A DNA stretch of 64,000 nucleotides from Candidatus Woesearchaeota archaeon (GTDB lineage: Archaea > Nanobdellota > Nanobdellia > Woesearchaeales > JACPBO01), in NCBI GenBank assembly GCA_030651135.1, contig JAUSCS010000006.1, positions 442,851 through 506,850 on the forward strand, given 5' to 3'. Positions 8,046-16,149 of the stretch are shown here, piece by piece. A model generated the notes under the pieces. The model made no database searches and was not told the DNA's origin. It worked only from the letters and a program-made list of their open reading frames with translations. How positions within the stretch are numbered: the first letter of the stretch is position 1; each line of letters opens with the position of its first letter. The translations under genes and the position numbers were made by a program.

Positions 8046-8464
8046 ATATAAAAGATTGCTTGGAAAAAGGGTATTTGGTAAAAACAAAGCCTGATGAAGA
8101 ATTGGGCAATAAAGAATTGAATGAATCAAAATATGACCTAAACAAGGCAGAAGAGGCATTTGAAAATGAAGACTCTAAGTGGTGTATTGTAAAATGCTAT
8201 TACAGCATGTTCCACGCTGCAAAGGCTGTTTTATTCAAACTAGGGTATGTTGAGAAAAGGCATATTGCTATTTTAATTGTTCTTGAAGAATTAAATAAAC
8301 AGGGGAAAATCGAATCAAAATTTATAACCAATTTTAAAGCTTCGATGACTGCAAGGGAAGATGCGGATTATCATTACTCTTATTCCAAAGAAATTGCAGA
8401 ATACGAACTGGATATCGCAAAAGAGTTTGTAAAAGAAATGGAAAGGATATTGGGGCTCATTTAG
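8042..8464 (+). CDS. hepT: HEPN-domain toxin (HepT-like)
   Basis: This 140-residue all-helical protein has the HEPN fold. An amphipathic helix with WCIVKCYYSMFHAAKAVL (residues 47-64) precedes the C-terminal signature R105-EDADY-H111, with tyrosines at 112 and 114. The R-x4-6-H motif is the RNase active site of HEPN toxins, and the adjacent Tyr is the residue AMPylated in HepT. Translation is coupled to the nucleotidyltransferase (ATGA overlap). The stop overlaps the stop of the converging Mth938-like gene. Some HEPN/MNT pairs are resistance-type transferases, but the intact R/H motif favours a toxin. Confidence 0.82.
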   Translation: MNIKDCLEKGYLVKTKPDEELGNKELNESKYDLNKAEEAFENEDSKWCIVKCYYSMFHAAKAVLFKLGYVEKRHIAILIVLEELNKQGKIESKFITNFKASMTAREDADYHYSYSKEIAEYELDIAKEFVKEMERILGLI

Positions 8465-8796
8465 CACGTAGAATGCATTATCGCAGCAACTTTCTTCTTG
8501 TTTTTCAGAAGATCATTATATGTTTCGCATGCCTCTTTTGTCTTCAATATGATCAGCTCGATATTCTTTTCTTTTGCCAGGTTAACAACCTCGTCTCTTA
8601 CTTTGACTAACCCTGAAAATCCTATGCCTATAACAGCAACAGCAGGCTTAGAGTCAAAGATCTCAAACATGTCCTGCTCTACAACAGCATGATGCTCAAC
8701 ATGATGCCATGGAATGATCTTATTGCCTATTATCTTGATGTCTCCGAAGCTTTTGTTGTTAATTACGATTGATCCGAATGAGCAGGATTGTATCAT
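8461..8796 (-). CDS. Mth938/AAMDC-like (DUF498) domain protein
   Basis: This 111-residue alpha/beta protein matches the Mth938/NDUFAF3 fold. The N-terminus has FGSIVINNKSFGDIKIIGNKIIPWHHVEHHAV, the centre PAVAVIGIGFSGLVKV and the end C-x-T-Y-N-x-L, all usual conserved blocks. The biochemical role of archaeal members is unknown; eukaryotic relatives help assemble complex I. It is a stand-alone gene. The stop shares bases with the converging hepT stop. Confidence 0.8.
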   Translation of the reverse strand: MIQSCSFGSIVINNKSFGDIKIIGNKIIPWHHVEHHAVVEQDMFEIFDSKPAVAVIGIGFSGLVKVRDEVVNLAKEKNIELIILKTKEACETYNDLLKNKKKVAAIMHSTC

Positions 8797-8872
8797 GATT
8801 TTGGGATAATGCGCATATATAAAAATCTATTGCATTGTAGGAATTTTGCTTGAAAAAAATACTAAACTTAAA

Positions 8873-9160
8873 TTATCTTCTTGCCTCTACATATTGAACG
8901 GTAATGGACGGATGCTCGCTTGAAGACTGATTGGAAATAATGTATAAAGAAACTTCCGTACCTCTTGGAAGACCTTGCCTATAAGGCGCTTCTAGTTTTG
9001 CAAATTCAATTGGCTTCTCTCTCCAATTAGGGTGAATATCATTTGCAAGATCTATTTTAATTGGTTCTCCGATATTTCTTTTTACTCTGGCAATTTTTTT
9101 GGTGTCAGCCCACACAAATGTATTTTTATGTTCTGACTGAACAAGTTCTGTTATGGTCAT
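8873..9160 (-). CDS. Hypothetical 95-aa protein
   Basis: This small soluble protein is rich in beta-strand-forming residues and ends in SSSEHPSITVQYVEARR. There is no signal, membrane segment or motif that I recognise. The start MTITELVQSEHKNTFVWADTKK is plausible. It stands between a Mth938-like gene and the divergent PAC2 gene. Coding status rests on ORF length and amino-acid balance only. Confidence 0.4.
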   Translation of the reverse strand: MTITELVQSEHKNTFVWADTKKIARVKRNIGEPIKIDLANDIHPNWREKPIEFAKLEAPYRQGLPRGTEVSLYIISNQSSSEHPSITVQYVEARR

Positions 9161-9252
9161 TTTAGTTGGAAATATTAATTGATTTTTAAACTTTACTGTA
9201 TCTTTTTTTAAACAATCCGTTTAGAATAAATTTAATGGACATTAAAAGAAAA

Positions 9253-9293
9253 CTTTTATATATCAATAGACTTAAATTAAACAAAAAGAGGTG
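9253..9293 (+). promoter_or_regulatory. Promoter and ribosome-binding site of PAC2 gene
   Basis: A TATA-like CTTTTATATATC spans 9253-9264, followed by GAGGTG at 9288-9293, 4 bases before ATG 9298. This is one of the few genes here with both a leader and a clear Shine-Dalgarno sequence. Confidence 0.5.
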
Positions 9294-9297
9294 AAAA

Positions 9298-10011
9298 ATG
9301 GAAGTCAAGCTGAGCAAGAAGCCAAAAAATCCAATTATTATCGAGGGTTTTCCCGGCTTTGGCTTAGTCGGCACAATTGCAACTGAATTCTTGATAGAGC
9401 ACCTTAAATGCGAGCAGATTGGAAAATATTACTTTGATGACCTGCCGGCAACAATCGCGATCCACGAAGGCAAGGTTGTCGATCCTATCGGAATATTCTA
9501 TAATAAAAAATACAATATTGCCATTATTCATTCAATATCCGCTGTTGCAGGGATGGAATGGAAAGCTGCTGATTTAATCATCGAGATTGCAAAGCAGCTG
9601 ACTGCAAAAGAATTAATCTGCCTGGAAGGAGTTGGCGGCCTTAACACTGAGCTCAGTGAGGAAAACAGGGTTTTCTTCAACTCGAACAATGCAAAAATCA
9701 AAAAGGATTTGGAAAGCACAGGAATAAAAGAACTTAAAGAGGGAATCATAATCGGCGTAACATCAGCATTGCTGCTCAAAGCTGAATTCCCGCTCGCATG
9801 CATATTCGCAGAAGCCCATACAAATCTTCCGGACAGCAGGGCATCTGCGCAGATAATAAAAGTTCTGGACAAATACCTTGGCTTGGAAGTCGATTACAAG
9901 CCATTGCTTGAGCAAGCCCATAAATTTGAGGAGAAACTAAAAGGCCTGCTGGAAAAGAGCCAGAAAGCAATGACAGATCAGGAAAAGAAGCAGCTCAGCT
10001 ATGTTGGATAA
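9298..10011 (+). CDS. PAC2-family proteasome assembly chaperone homologue
   Basis: This 237-residue protein shows the PAC2/archaeal PbaB pattern: the opening KNPIIIEGFPGFGLVGTIA, then LPATIAIHEGKVVDPIG, IHSISAVAGMEWKAADLI, LICLEGVGG and the C-terminal helix LEEKLKGLLEKSQKAM. Archaeal members form homo-oligomers that bind the C-terminal HbYX motifs of proteasome-related ATPases or alpha subunits and help assembly. The C-terminal coiled segment is the usual partner-binding tail. It is monocistronic with its own promoter and faces a minus-strand membrane gene. Confidence 0.88.
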   Translation: MEVKLSKKPKNPIIIEGFPGFGLVGTIATEFLIEHLKCEQIGKYYFDDLPATIAIHEGKVVDPIGIFYNKKYNIAIIHSISAVAGMEWKAADLIIEIAKQLTAKELICLEGVGGLNTELSEENRVFFNSNNAKIKKDLESTGIKELKEGIIIGVTSALLLKAEFPLACIFAEAHTNLPDSRASAQIIKVLDKYLGLEVDYKPLLEQAHKFEEKLKGLLEKSQKAMTDQEKKQLSYVG

Positions 10012-10020
10012 ACTTATTTC

Positions 10021-10761
10021 TTATTTAACTTTTTCCTTATTTAAATGAATAAATATCATCCCGATTACTGTCAAAACTGCTCCAATTACAACCAATATAA
10101 TAAAATCAACTGCTATGTTGCCTGAAAGCTTTGATATCACCGGAAGAAGCGCTGCGTTTTCTTTTGGCAAAAGCAAATTAGTCAAAAAGCCAATTATGAA
10201 GAATGTTGCTCCTATAGTTAAGCACCGAATTCCGATGCTTCTTACTTCTTTAAACCATTTTTCCGCAATAAGGACGGATATTACTGCAAAAACTATAGTT
10301 ACAATAAGAAAAATATTAAATAATTTCCAAAACATCGCATTTGTAGCAGCATTAAACAAAACAAGCATATTGCTCTTATCCGGCTTTACAAGGCATTCTA
10401 TTAATGAGCAGTCATATTTTTTATTGTAAAGCGAGTCAAATAATGACAATATAAGAAGATTCATCAATCCGGAAGGAGGAGTTGCATTGAGTTCTGCGCA
10501 ATTCACTGAAACATCCATTCCTGAGAATTCCCGCTCTATTGCTTCCTTGCCCCCGCATTCCTGTACCAGCTGCGCATGGGCGTCATTCAAATTAACATCT
10601 CCGATTCCCTGCTGAAGCTGCACTGTCAGAAGATCATTTATCACCGGCTTAATCGCATCCTTATTTGTCAGCTGAGCAAAGGAAACAAGAAAGATCGTTA
10701 AAAATAAAGCAATCACAAAAACAAGCTTTACAACGAATCTTGAAAACCCTTTCCATGCCAT
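10021..10761 (-). CDS. Membrane protein with Cys-containing extracytoplasmic loop, unknown
   Basis: This is a 246-residue protein. The first hydrophobic segment (about 10-30) is followed by an external loop of about 110 residues with four cysteines (QECGG, VNCAE, KYDCSLIECLV). Three membrane helices follow, around 148-170, 180-203 and 218-240. The Cys pairs suggest disulfides outside the membrane. A TATA-like ATTTATATATC stands just upstream on this strand. No family is recognised. It is a single gene between PAC2 and leuS. Confidence 0.55.
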   Translation of the reverse strand: MAWKGFSRFVVKLVFVIALFLTIFLVSFAQLTNKDAIKPVINDLLTVQLQQGIGDVNLNDAHAQLVQECGGKEAIEREFSGMDVSVNCAELNATPPSGLMNLLILSLFDSLYNKKYDCSLIECLVKPDKSNMLVLFNAATNAMFWKLFNIFLIVTIVFAVISVLIAEKWFKEVRSIGIRCLTIGATFFIIGFLTNLLLPKENAALLPVISKLSGNIAVDFIILVVIGAVLTVIGMIFIHLNKEKVK

Positions 10762-10809
10762 TCTCTATTTACAGAAATAAGAGATATATAAATCTTTGCA
10801 GAATCTGAA

Positions 10810-13455
10810 TTATAAAACAATTATTGCCGCTTTCCCCGGAGCTGCATTGTTCGCTTTCTGCTCTTTTGAATCCTCTGCTTTCACAACTTCAATCTCGCAG
10901 TTAAATTCTTTTCCAATAGCTTCCTTGTTTTTCTCCAAGGCTTCAAACTCTGTTTTCTGGTCAAGCACAATAACAGGCATCTTTCCCATGTCTTTCGCAA
11001 CAGCAGGGATTATTCTTGAAACTTCAGAGCCATGCTGCTTGAAATCCTTCATTAAAGCAGTCATCAGTTCTTTTACATCATGCGTTGTTTCCATTTCTTT
11101 TTTCAACGATTTAAAGAAATCATATTTCCATTTAGGGCTTATAATTAATGTTATTTTGCCTGGTTTTTCTTTTTTAATAAGCGTCAAAACATTCCTCGCA
11201 TCTGAAATTGTGTTCCTGACAAAGTTCTCAGAAGCATCTAAGCTTTCATCAATGTGTTTTTCATCATAAGAAGGCCATTCTGCTGTTGAAACAAACCCCT
11301 TGTTTCCAGTCATTTCCCATAATTCTTCAGCTAAATGCGGCGCAAAAGGCTGCAGCATCTTTACAAACGCTTCAGCAGCTTCTTTCGATGCACCATATTT
11401 TGCAAGGTGATCAAAAAACTCAGATAGCTTTATTATTGCTGTATTGAATTCAAGAGCATCCATATTGCCTGTAACATCCCGTATTGTTTTGTGCATCTTA
11501 TTCAATAATTCTTTTGAGCTTTGCTTTGAAAGCGTTGCTTCTGAAACAAAAGAATAAATTTTATTCACAAATCTGTACATCCCCTCTATTCCCTGATCGC
11601 TCCATTCCACTTCCTTGTCAGGAGAAGCGACAAACAGCAAAAACAATCGCGCTGTATCTATCCCATATCTCTGGGCAATTTCTTCCTGCGTTACGACATT
11701 CCCCCTGCTTTTGCTCATCACAAAGCCGCCTTTGTGCAGCATTCCCTGGTTAAACAGCCTTGGAGCAGGCTCGTCAAATTTTACCAATCCCAAATCGCGC
11801 AAGAACTTTGTAAAGAATCTGAAATAAATCAAATGCATGCATGCATGCTCTTTTCCCCCGATATACAAATCAATAGGCATCCAATAAGCTGCTTTCTTTT
11901 TATCAAAGATTTCTTTTTCATTTTTTGGATCGCAATATCTCAGGAAATACCAGCTTGAATCAACAAAAGTATCCATTGTATCTGTTTCCCTTCTTGCTTT
12001 TCCTTTGCACTTTGGGCATTTTGCATTTACAAATTCGCTGACATTTTCCAGCGGATTTCCCTTTTCGCCAAACTTGACATTTTCAGGCAGCTTTACTGGC
12101 AGCTCTTTTTCCGGAACAGGAACAATGCCGCACTTCTCGCAATAAACAATCGGGATCGGGCAGCCCCAGAATCTCTGCCTTGAAATCAGCCAGTCTCTGA
12201 GCTTGTACTGCACAGTTTTATTTCCAATGCCTTCTTTCTCTAAAAATTTATTTATCTCAGGAATAGCTTCTTTATTGTTCATATCATTGAATCTGCCTGA
12301 ATTGACAAGATATCCCTCTCCAATAAAAGCCCTTGGCATCTTATCCGCATTCAGCTCGTATTCTCTTGGATTAATTACAATCTTTATTGGAATCTTAAAT
12401 TTCTTTGCGAATTCAAAATCTCTTTGATCATGAGCAGGAACTGCCATTATCGCGCCAGTTCCGTAATCAAGCAGAACAAAATTTGCAATATAAATCGGAA
12501 TCTCGGCATTTGTCAACGGATTTATTGCATACTTTCCAATAAACATTCCTTCTTTTTCCTTGTCTTCAGCTGTTCTTGTAAATCTGTCCTCTATCACAAC
12601 CTTTTCTATGAACTTTTTGACATCTGCTTCGTACTTTGTTCCCTTTACAAGCTCCAGTACTTTTGGATGCTCAGGAGCAAAAACCATGAATGTAACTCCA
12701 TATAATGTATCGGCCCTTGTTGTGAATATCTGGATTGCCTCTTTGCTGCCTTTCAATGGAAAATCAACCAATGTTCCCTCGCTTCTTCCGATCCAGTTGC
12801 GCTGCATTGTCTTGACATCTTCGCTCCATTGCAGATTATCTATGTCTTTCAAAAGCTCTTCAGCATAATCTGTTATCTTGAAGAACCACTGCTCCAGATC
12901 CTTTACTTCAACAGCAGTATCTTCATGCCTCCAGCATTTGCCATCATGCACCTGCTCATTTGCCAGAACAGTGGCGCATTTAGGGCACCAGTTTACAACG
13001 GATTTTTTTCTGTAAACAAGGCCTTTTTCATGCATTTTGAGGAAGATCCATTGATCCCATTTGTAATATTCAGGCGTATGCGTTTCAATTTTTCTTGTCC
13101 AATCATAGCTAAGGCCAAGTTCTTTTTGCTGCATTATGAAATTTTTAATGGCATTCTCCACGAATATTTTAGGATGCGATTTTGCTTTTATTGCAGCATT
13201 CTCAGCAGGCAATCCAAAAGAATCATAGCCCATAGGATAAAGAACATTGAAGCCTTGCGCCCTTTTAAAGCGAGCAACTGCATCACCAATACAATAATTA
13301 CGGGCATGCCCCATATGCAATCCCGAACTTGACGGGTAGGGAAACATTTCTAAAATGTAGCATTTCTTTTTATTAGGGTCTTCTTTAACTTCAAATATCT
13401 TGGTATCTTCCCACTTCTTCTGCCATTTCCTGCTTATGTTATTGAAATCTGCCAT
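10810..13455 (-). CDS. leuS: Leucyl-tRNA synthetase, bacterial-type core
   Basis: This 881-residue class I synthetase charges tRNA-Leu. HMGH is at residues 47-50 and MSKSRGN near 580. A CPKC zinc-binding stretch stands near 155 and a second YCEKCG...CPKCKG pair in the central part. The editing domain lies between the Rossmann halves with the bacterial placement. The opening (RKWQKKWEDTKIF) and the block VDSSWYFLRYCDP are typical of bacterial LeuRS. By contrast, the C-terminal 100 residues (KHGSEVSR-like block, VVKAED and PGKAAI endings) read like the archaeal C-terminal extension. That mixture is seen directly; transfer or fusion is inference. It has its own TATA (GAATTTAAAGC) upstream. Confidence 0.93.
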   Translation of the reverse strand: MADFNNISRKWQKKWEDTKIFEVKEDPNKKKCYILEMFPYPSSSGLHMGHARNYCIGDAVARFKRAQGFNVLYPMGYDSFGLPAENAAIKAKSHPKIFVENAIKNFIMQQKELGLSYDWTRKIETHTPEYYKWDQWIFLKMHEKGLVYRKKSVVNWCPKCATVLANEQVHDGKCWRHEDTAVEVKDLEQWFFKITDYAEELLKDIDNLQWSEDVKTMQRNWIGRSEGTLVDFPLKGSKEAIQIFTTRADTLYGVTFMVFAPEHPKVLELVKGTKYEADVKKFIEKVVIEDRFTRTAEDKEKEGMFIGKYAINPLTNAEIPIYIANFVLLDYGTGAIMAVPAHDQRDFEFAKKFKIPIKIVINPREYELNADKMPRAFIGEGYLVNSGRFNDMNNKEAIPEINKFLEKEGIGNKTVQYKLRDWLISRQRFWGCPIPIVYCEKCGIVPVPEKELPVKLPENVKFGEKGNPLENVSEFVNAKCPKCKGKARRETDTMDTFVDSSWYFLRYCDPKNEKEIFDKKKAAYWMPIDLYIGGKEHACMHLIYFRFFTKFLRDLGLVKFDEPAPRLFNQGMLHKGGFVMSKSRGNVVTQEEIAQRYGIDTARLFLLFVASPDKEVEWSDQGIEGMYRFVNKIYSFVSEATLSKQSSKELLNKMHKTIRDVTGNMDALEFNTAIIKLSEFFDHLAKYGASKEAAEAFVKMLQPFAPHLAEELWEMTGNKGFVSTAEWPSYDEKHIDESLDASENFVRNTISDARNVLTLIKKEKPGKITLIISPKWKYDFFKSLKKEMETTHDVKELMTALMKDFKQHGSEVSRIIPAVAKDMGKMPVIVLDQKTEFEALEKNKEAIGKEFNCEIEVVKAEDSKEQKANNAAPGKAAIIVL

Positions 13456-13555
13456 ACAGGAAAGAAATAGTAATAGCTTTAAATTCTTTATGGTTTATCC
13501 AACAGCATATTTTGCGGGATTCTTCCTACCCCTATTTTTTTATGAGAACTATTCT

Positions 13556-13825
13556 TTACTTAACTCTTTTGATAAATTCTTCTCTTAAGATTTTTCCTCT
13601 TTTTGTCAAATCATATACCCTTGACCTTGTTTCATTAGGAGTTAAACACTTGGCCAAGCCTCTCTTCTCAAATTGAACTAAAACCCTGCTTGCATTAGTT
13701 AAAGTCATTTCTCCATCTTTCTTTACTTCTGTTGGTGTTTTCGGTTTATCCATTAGTTTTAGTACTGTTCTTCTCTGCTTTCCTCTTACTACCCAACTAT
13801 AATCTTTCCATAACGTATCTGCCAT
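13556..13825 (-). CDS. Small winged-helix transcriptional regulator
   Basis: This 89-residue protein has a wHTH layout: helix 1 WVVRGKQRRTVLKLMD, helix 2 PKTPTEVKK, recognition helix LTNASRVLVQFEKRGLAKC and a wing RSRVYDLTKRGKIL, then a C-terminal helix. The pattern is like archaeal MarR/ArsR-type single-domain regulators. It is divergent from the five-gene surface-protein run that starts at 13937, so it could control that run; this is inference from position. Confidence 0.72.
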   Translation of the reverse strand: MADTLWKDYSWVVRGKQRRTVLKLMDKPKTPTEVKKDGEMTLTNASRVLVQFEKRGLAKCLTPNETRSRVYDLTKRGKILREEFIKRVK

Positions 13826-13891
13826 ATTTTAAAAGAACTACTAACTAAATATTAATGATATCCTCAACAGATAGCCATCAGATAACCAAAA

Positions 13892-13930
13892 GATTTAAAA
13901 ATAAAGTCATGTATCTTACGAGAAAGGGGG
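13892..13930 (+). promoter_or_regulatory. Promoter and ribosome-binding site of the Cys-rich/lipase operon
   Basis: AGATTTAAAAATA at about 13891-13903 is TATA-like. GAAAGGGGG at 13922-13930 is a strong purine-rich ribosome-binding site 6 bases before ATG 13937. No other promoter is obvious until the last gene of the run. Confidence 0.45.
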
Positions 13931-13936
13931 CACGAT

Positions 13937-14095
13937 ATGGGAATTTTAAACCAAACTATATTTGGAACAGACTACTTTTATTTTTATAGCGACAATCCAT
14001 TTGTAGAAATTTTATTTATCTTCTTATTGCTTCTTTTCATATTCTTGGCTTATCTTTATTTCAAAAAAAGAAAGTTAAAAGGTGAGAAAAAATGA
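13937..14095 (+). CDS. 52-aa single-pass membrane protein
   Basis: The ORF runs from ATG 13937 to TGA 14095 and overlaps the next gene by ATGA. The peptide has a short polar N-terminus (MGILNQTIFGTDYFYFY), one long hydrophobic helix (about residues 22-40) and a basic tail KKRKLKGEKK. A good ribosome-binding site precedes it. It leads a run of envelope genes. No family is known to me. Confidence 0.6.
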   Translation: MGILNQTIFGTDYFYFYSDNPFVEILFIFLLLLFIFLAYLYFKKRKLKGEKK

Positions 14096-14649
14096 AAAAA
14101 CCAATATTATTTGGATTATTCATAGTTGGAATTTTAATTATTGGTGGTTGTGCTCAACAAGCAAAGCAACAACCAGTTATTTGTAACTCTCCTTATATTG
14201 AAATGGGAACTTCTTGTTGTTTGGACCAGAATAATAATGGGATTTGTGATAAAGATGAAAATTCTATAAAGAAGCAAGATGAGGTTCAATCAACCATCCT
14301 TGCTAGAGAGGGTTCCTTGAATAGTGGATGCTGTGGACCTGAAATATTAGATGTTAAAACAAAACCTTTTCGTAGCAGTACCACTGGCTCAATTATTGTA
14401 GTAGCGAGAAATAATGCACAGAATAGTATGTCTGGATTTGAGATTAGAGTCCAATGTCCAAGCCCATTTTATGTACTGATGACGTCGGGGGACATTTATG
14501 GTCCTGGTGAAACCAAAGAAAAGACTATTGCAATAACAGGGATGATGATGAACGACGTGAATGCTATATGTGACGTAACCGTACAAGATACAGAAAGTTT
14601 TAGTCAAGACACAAGAAAATTTACTATATCGATGATGGGATCGGGGTGA
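14092..14649 (+). CDS. Secreted lipoprotein-like protein with Cys motif
   Basis: This 185-residue protein has a signal peptide ending in the lipobox IIGGC at about 17-21. It continues with a polar linker, then CNSPYIEMGTSCCLDQNNNGICDKDE (quoted in parts: SPYIEMGTSCC and NNGICDKDE). This small Cys/Asp-rich motif recurs in archaeal membrane proteins and looks calcium-binding. A beta-rich domain with a CCGPE start fills the C-terminal half. It is coupled to the upstream 52-aa membrane protein (ATGA). Lipid attachment in archaea is inferred from the motif. Confidence 0.65.
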   Translation: MKKPILFGLFIVGILIIGGCAQQAKQQPVICNSPYIEMGTSCCLDQNNNGICDKDENSIKKQDEVQSTILAREGSLNSGCCGPEILDVKTKPFRSSTTGSIIVVARNNAQNSMSGFEIRVQCPSPFYVLMTSGDIYGPGETKEKTIAITGMMMNDVNAICDVTVQDTESFSQDTRKFTISMMGSG

Positions 14650-14655
14650 TTAAAT

Positions 14656-14820
14656 ATGCCAGACATTGGAGGACTTCCACCCGCAGTATTGATTGGCAGT
14701 GGTGTATACCTTATTGCGCAAAAACCCGAAACTTGGTCCAATTTCGTACTTGGACTTGTACTAATTTCAGTTGGTTGTTGTACACATATATACTATATAA
14801 TTTTTAAAAATAAAAAATAG
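14656..14820 (+). CDS. 54-aa double-pass membrane protein
   Basis: The ORF begins 6 bases after the lipoprotein stop. The peptide has two short hydrophobic segments (GLPPAVLIGSGVYLIAQ and NFVLGLVLISVGCCTHIYYI) and a Lys-rich end. It lies within a consistent plus-strand run. It may be a membrane partner of the neighbouring lipoprotein or Cys-rich protein. No family is recognised. Confidence 0.5.
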   Translation: MPDIGGLPPAVLIGSGVYLIAQKPETWSNFVLGLVLISVGCCTHIYYIIFKNKK

Positions 14821-14844
14821 TAAAAATAGAAGAGGGTCACCCAT

Positions 14845-16149
14845 ATGGAGTTTAATAATAGATTGTTGAGTTTATTGTTGTTTTTATCTTTATTATTTAT
14901 TCCAAATTTAGTTATAGCAGCAGATTTCTCCATTACTTCAGTTCAACAATTAACATCCAATCCGTATAGAGGGGATTTGGTTCAATTTAAAGGTGTTATT
15001 CAAGCAGATCCAAATAACATTTGTGAGATAGAATGTTCATATTCTGTAAGTTCGAATACAGGATATGTTTCTAACAGTGGTGATTCTCCAGCAACCAAAT
15101 TAGGCAAAGGCACACCTCAAGAATTCCCTTTTTCGGTAATGGCAGAAGGTTCTGGGCAAGTAAATACTAATCTACAAATTACTTGTGTGAGGGTTGCAAG
15201 TTGGTTTCCTCCATGTACTCCATCTACTTTGCCTACCCAAAGTAGACAAATTTCTTTTAATTTTTTATATCCCGGGGATGGAAATTGTACTTCCTTAAAA
15301 GAAAAATGTAGTTCATATTTAACTTATATAGGTACTACTGATTGTTCTTGTCTTTCATCTAAAGAATGTAGACCTGACGGTAATAGGGATCTTGATTCCA
15401 AAGGATGTCAAACATATTGCGGAAATAAAATTTATGAAGCTCAATATGAAGATTGTGATTGTGCCACAGACTTTACTTGTCCATTAATAAAGAAATGCAA
15501 ACCAGACAATGGAAGAGCTTTAGATGATGATGGTTGCGCAACTTATTGTGGCAATGGAATATGCGAAAAAGAGTCTGAAAGTTGTAGCATATGTCCTCAA
15601 GATTGTAAAAAGTGCGATTTAGCAAGTTGTTTTCAAAGTTTTGAATGTGAAGGTGGTTATTGTTTGTGGAGTGTGTGCTGGTATGCTTCCACAAGAAAAG
15701 ATGATGGTCATTGTGACAATGGAGAAAATTGTGCAAATTCCCCAAATGATTGTGCTTGTCCTTCAAGTCAAAAATGTGGTGATTCAAAGGTATGTGAAAC
15801 ATATTGCGGTAATAGTGTTTGTGAGGAAAATGAAAAGGGAATATGTAAGGCTGATTGTAAATGGTGTGGTGATGGTTCATGCAATTCTGATAAAGGCGAA
15901 AATTGTAAGACTTGTGAATCAGACTGCGGCGTTTGTGAAAATCAAAAATTAAATCAGGAAATATCAGAAAAAGCCAAAGAAGTTGTTAAAGAGGGTTTAA
16001 ATGAAGCTTCACAAAAACAAAAAATAATAACCTTTTCGGCTTTAGGTTTAATTGGTATTTTTATCATAGGTTACATTCTTTTTAAACTAATTCTTCATAA
16101 CAAATCTAAAAAGATAGAATCAAAAAAGAATCTGAAAAAGAAAAAATGA
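14845..16149 (+). CDS. Cys-rich repeat surface protein, C-terminally anchored
   Basis: This 434-residue protein has a signal peptide (about 1-26), a beta-type domain (27-150), then a cysteine-rich region (about 150-370). That region is built from repeats of the form CGNGICE/CGDGSCN followed by C-x2-C-x2-D-C. A membrane helix (about 398-420) and a Lys-rich tail end it, so the Cys domains face outside. The repeat style matches Asp/Cys modules that often bind calcium and form disulfides. Cys codons are mostly TGT, unlike the TGC-rich surface genes at 55-59 kb. It overlaps the next gene by ATGA, and the next gene carries the same repeats. Confidence 0.7.
   Translation: MEFNNRLLSLLLFLSLLFIPNLVIAADFSITSVQQLTSNPYRGDLVQFKGVIQADPNNICEIECSYSVSSNTGYVSNSGDSPATKLGKGTPQEFPFSVMAEGSGQVNTNLQITCVRVASWFPPCTPSTLPTQSRQISFNFLYPGDGNCTSLKEKCSSYLTYIGTTDCSCLSSKECRPDGNRDLDSKGCQTYCGNKIYEAQYEDCDCATDFTCPLIKKCKPDNGRALDDDGCATYCGNGICEKESESCSICPQDCKKCDLASCFQSFECEGGYCLWSVCWYASTRKDDGHCDNGENCANSPNDCACPSSQKCGDSKVCETYCGNSVCEENEKGICKADCKWCGDGSCNSDKGENCKTCESDCGVCENQKLNQEISEKAKEVVKEGLNEASQKQKIITFSALGLIGIFIIGYILFKLILHNKSKKIESKKNLKKKK

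Noticed and set aside
11484-13332. Plus-strand ORFs opposite leuS
   Set aside because: All overlap the clear LeuRS reading frame, have poor composition for proteins and no start signals.
15473-15880. Antisense His-rich ORF (starts MNHHHTIYN) in the Cys-repeat gene
   Set aside because: His codons are just the reverse complement of the frequent TGT/TGG codons of the Cys-rich gene; there is no ribosome site or conservation pattern.
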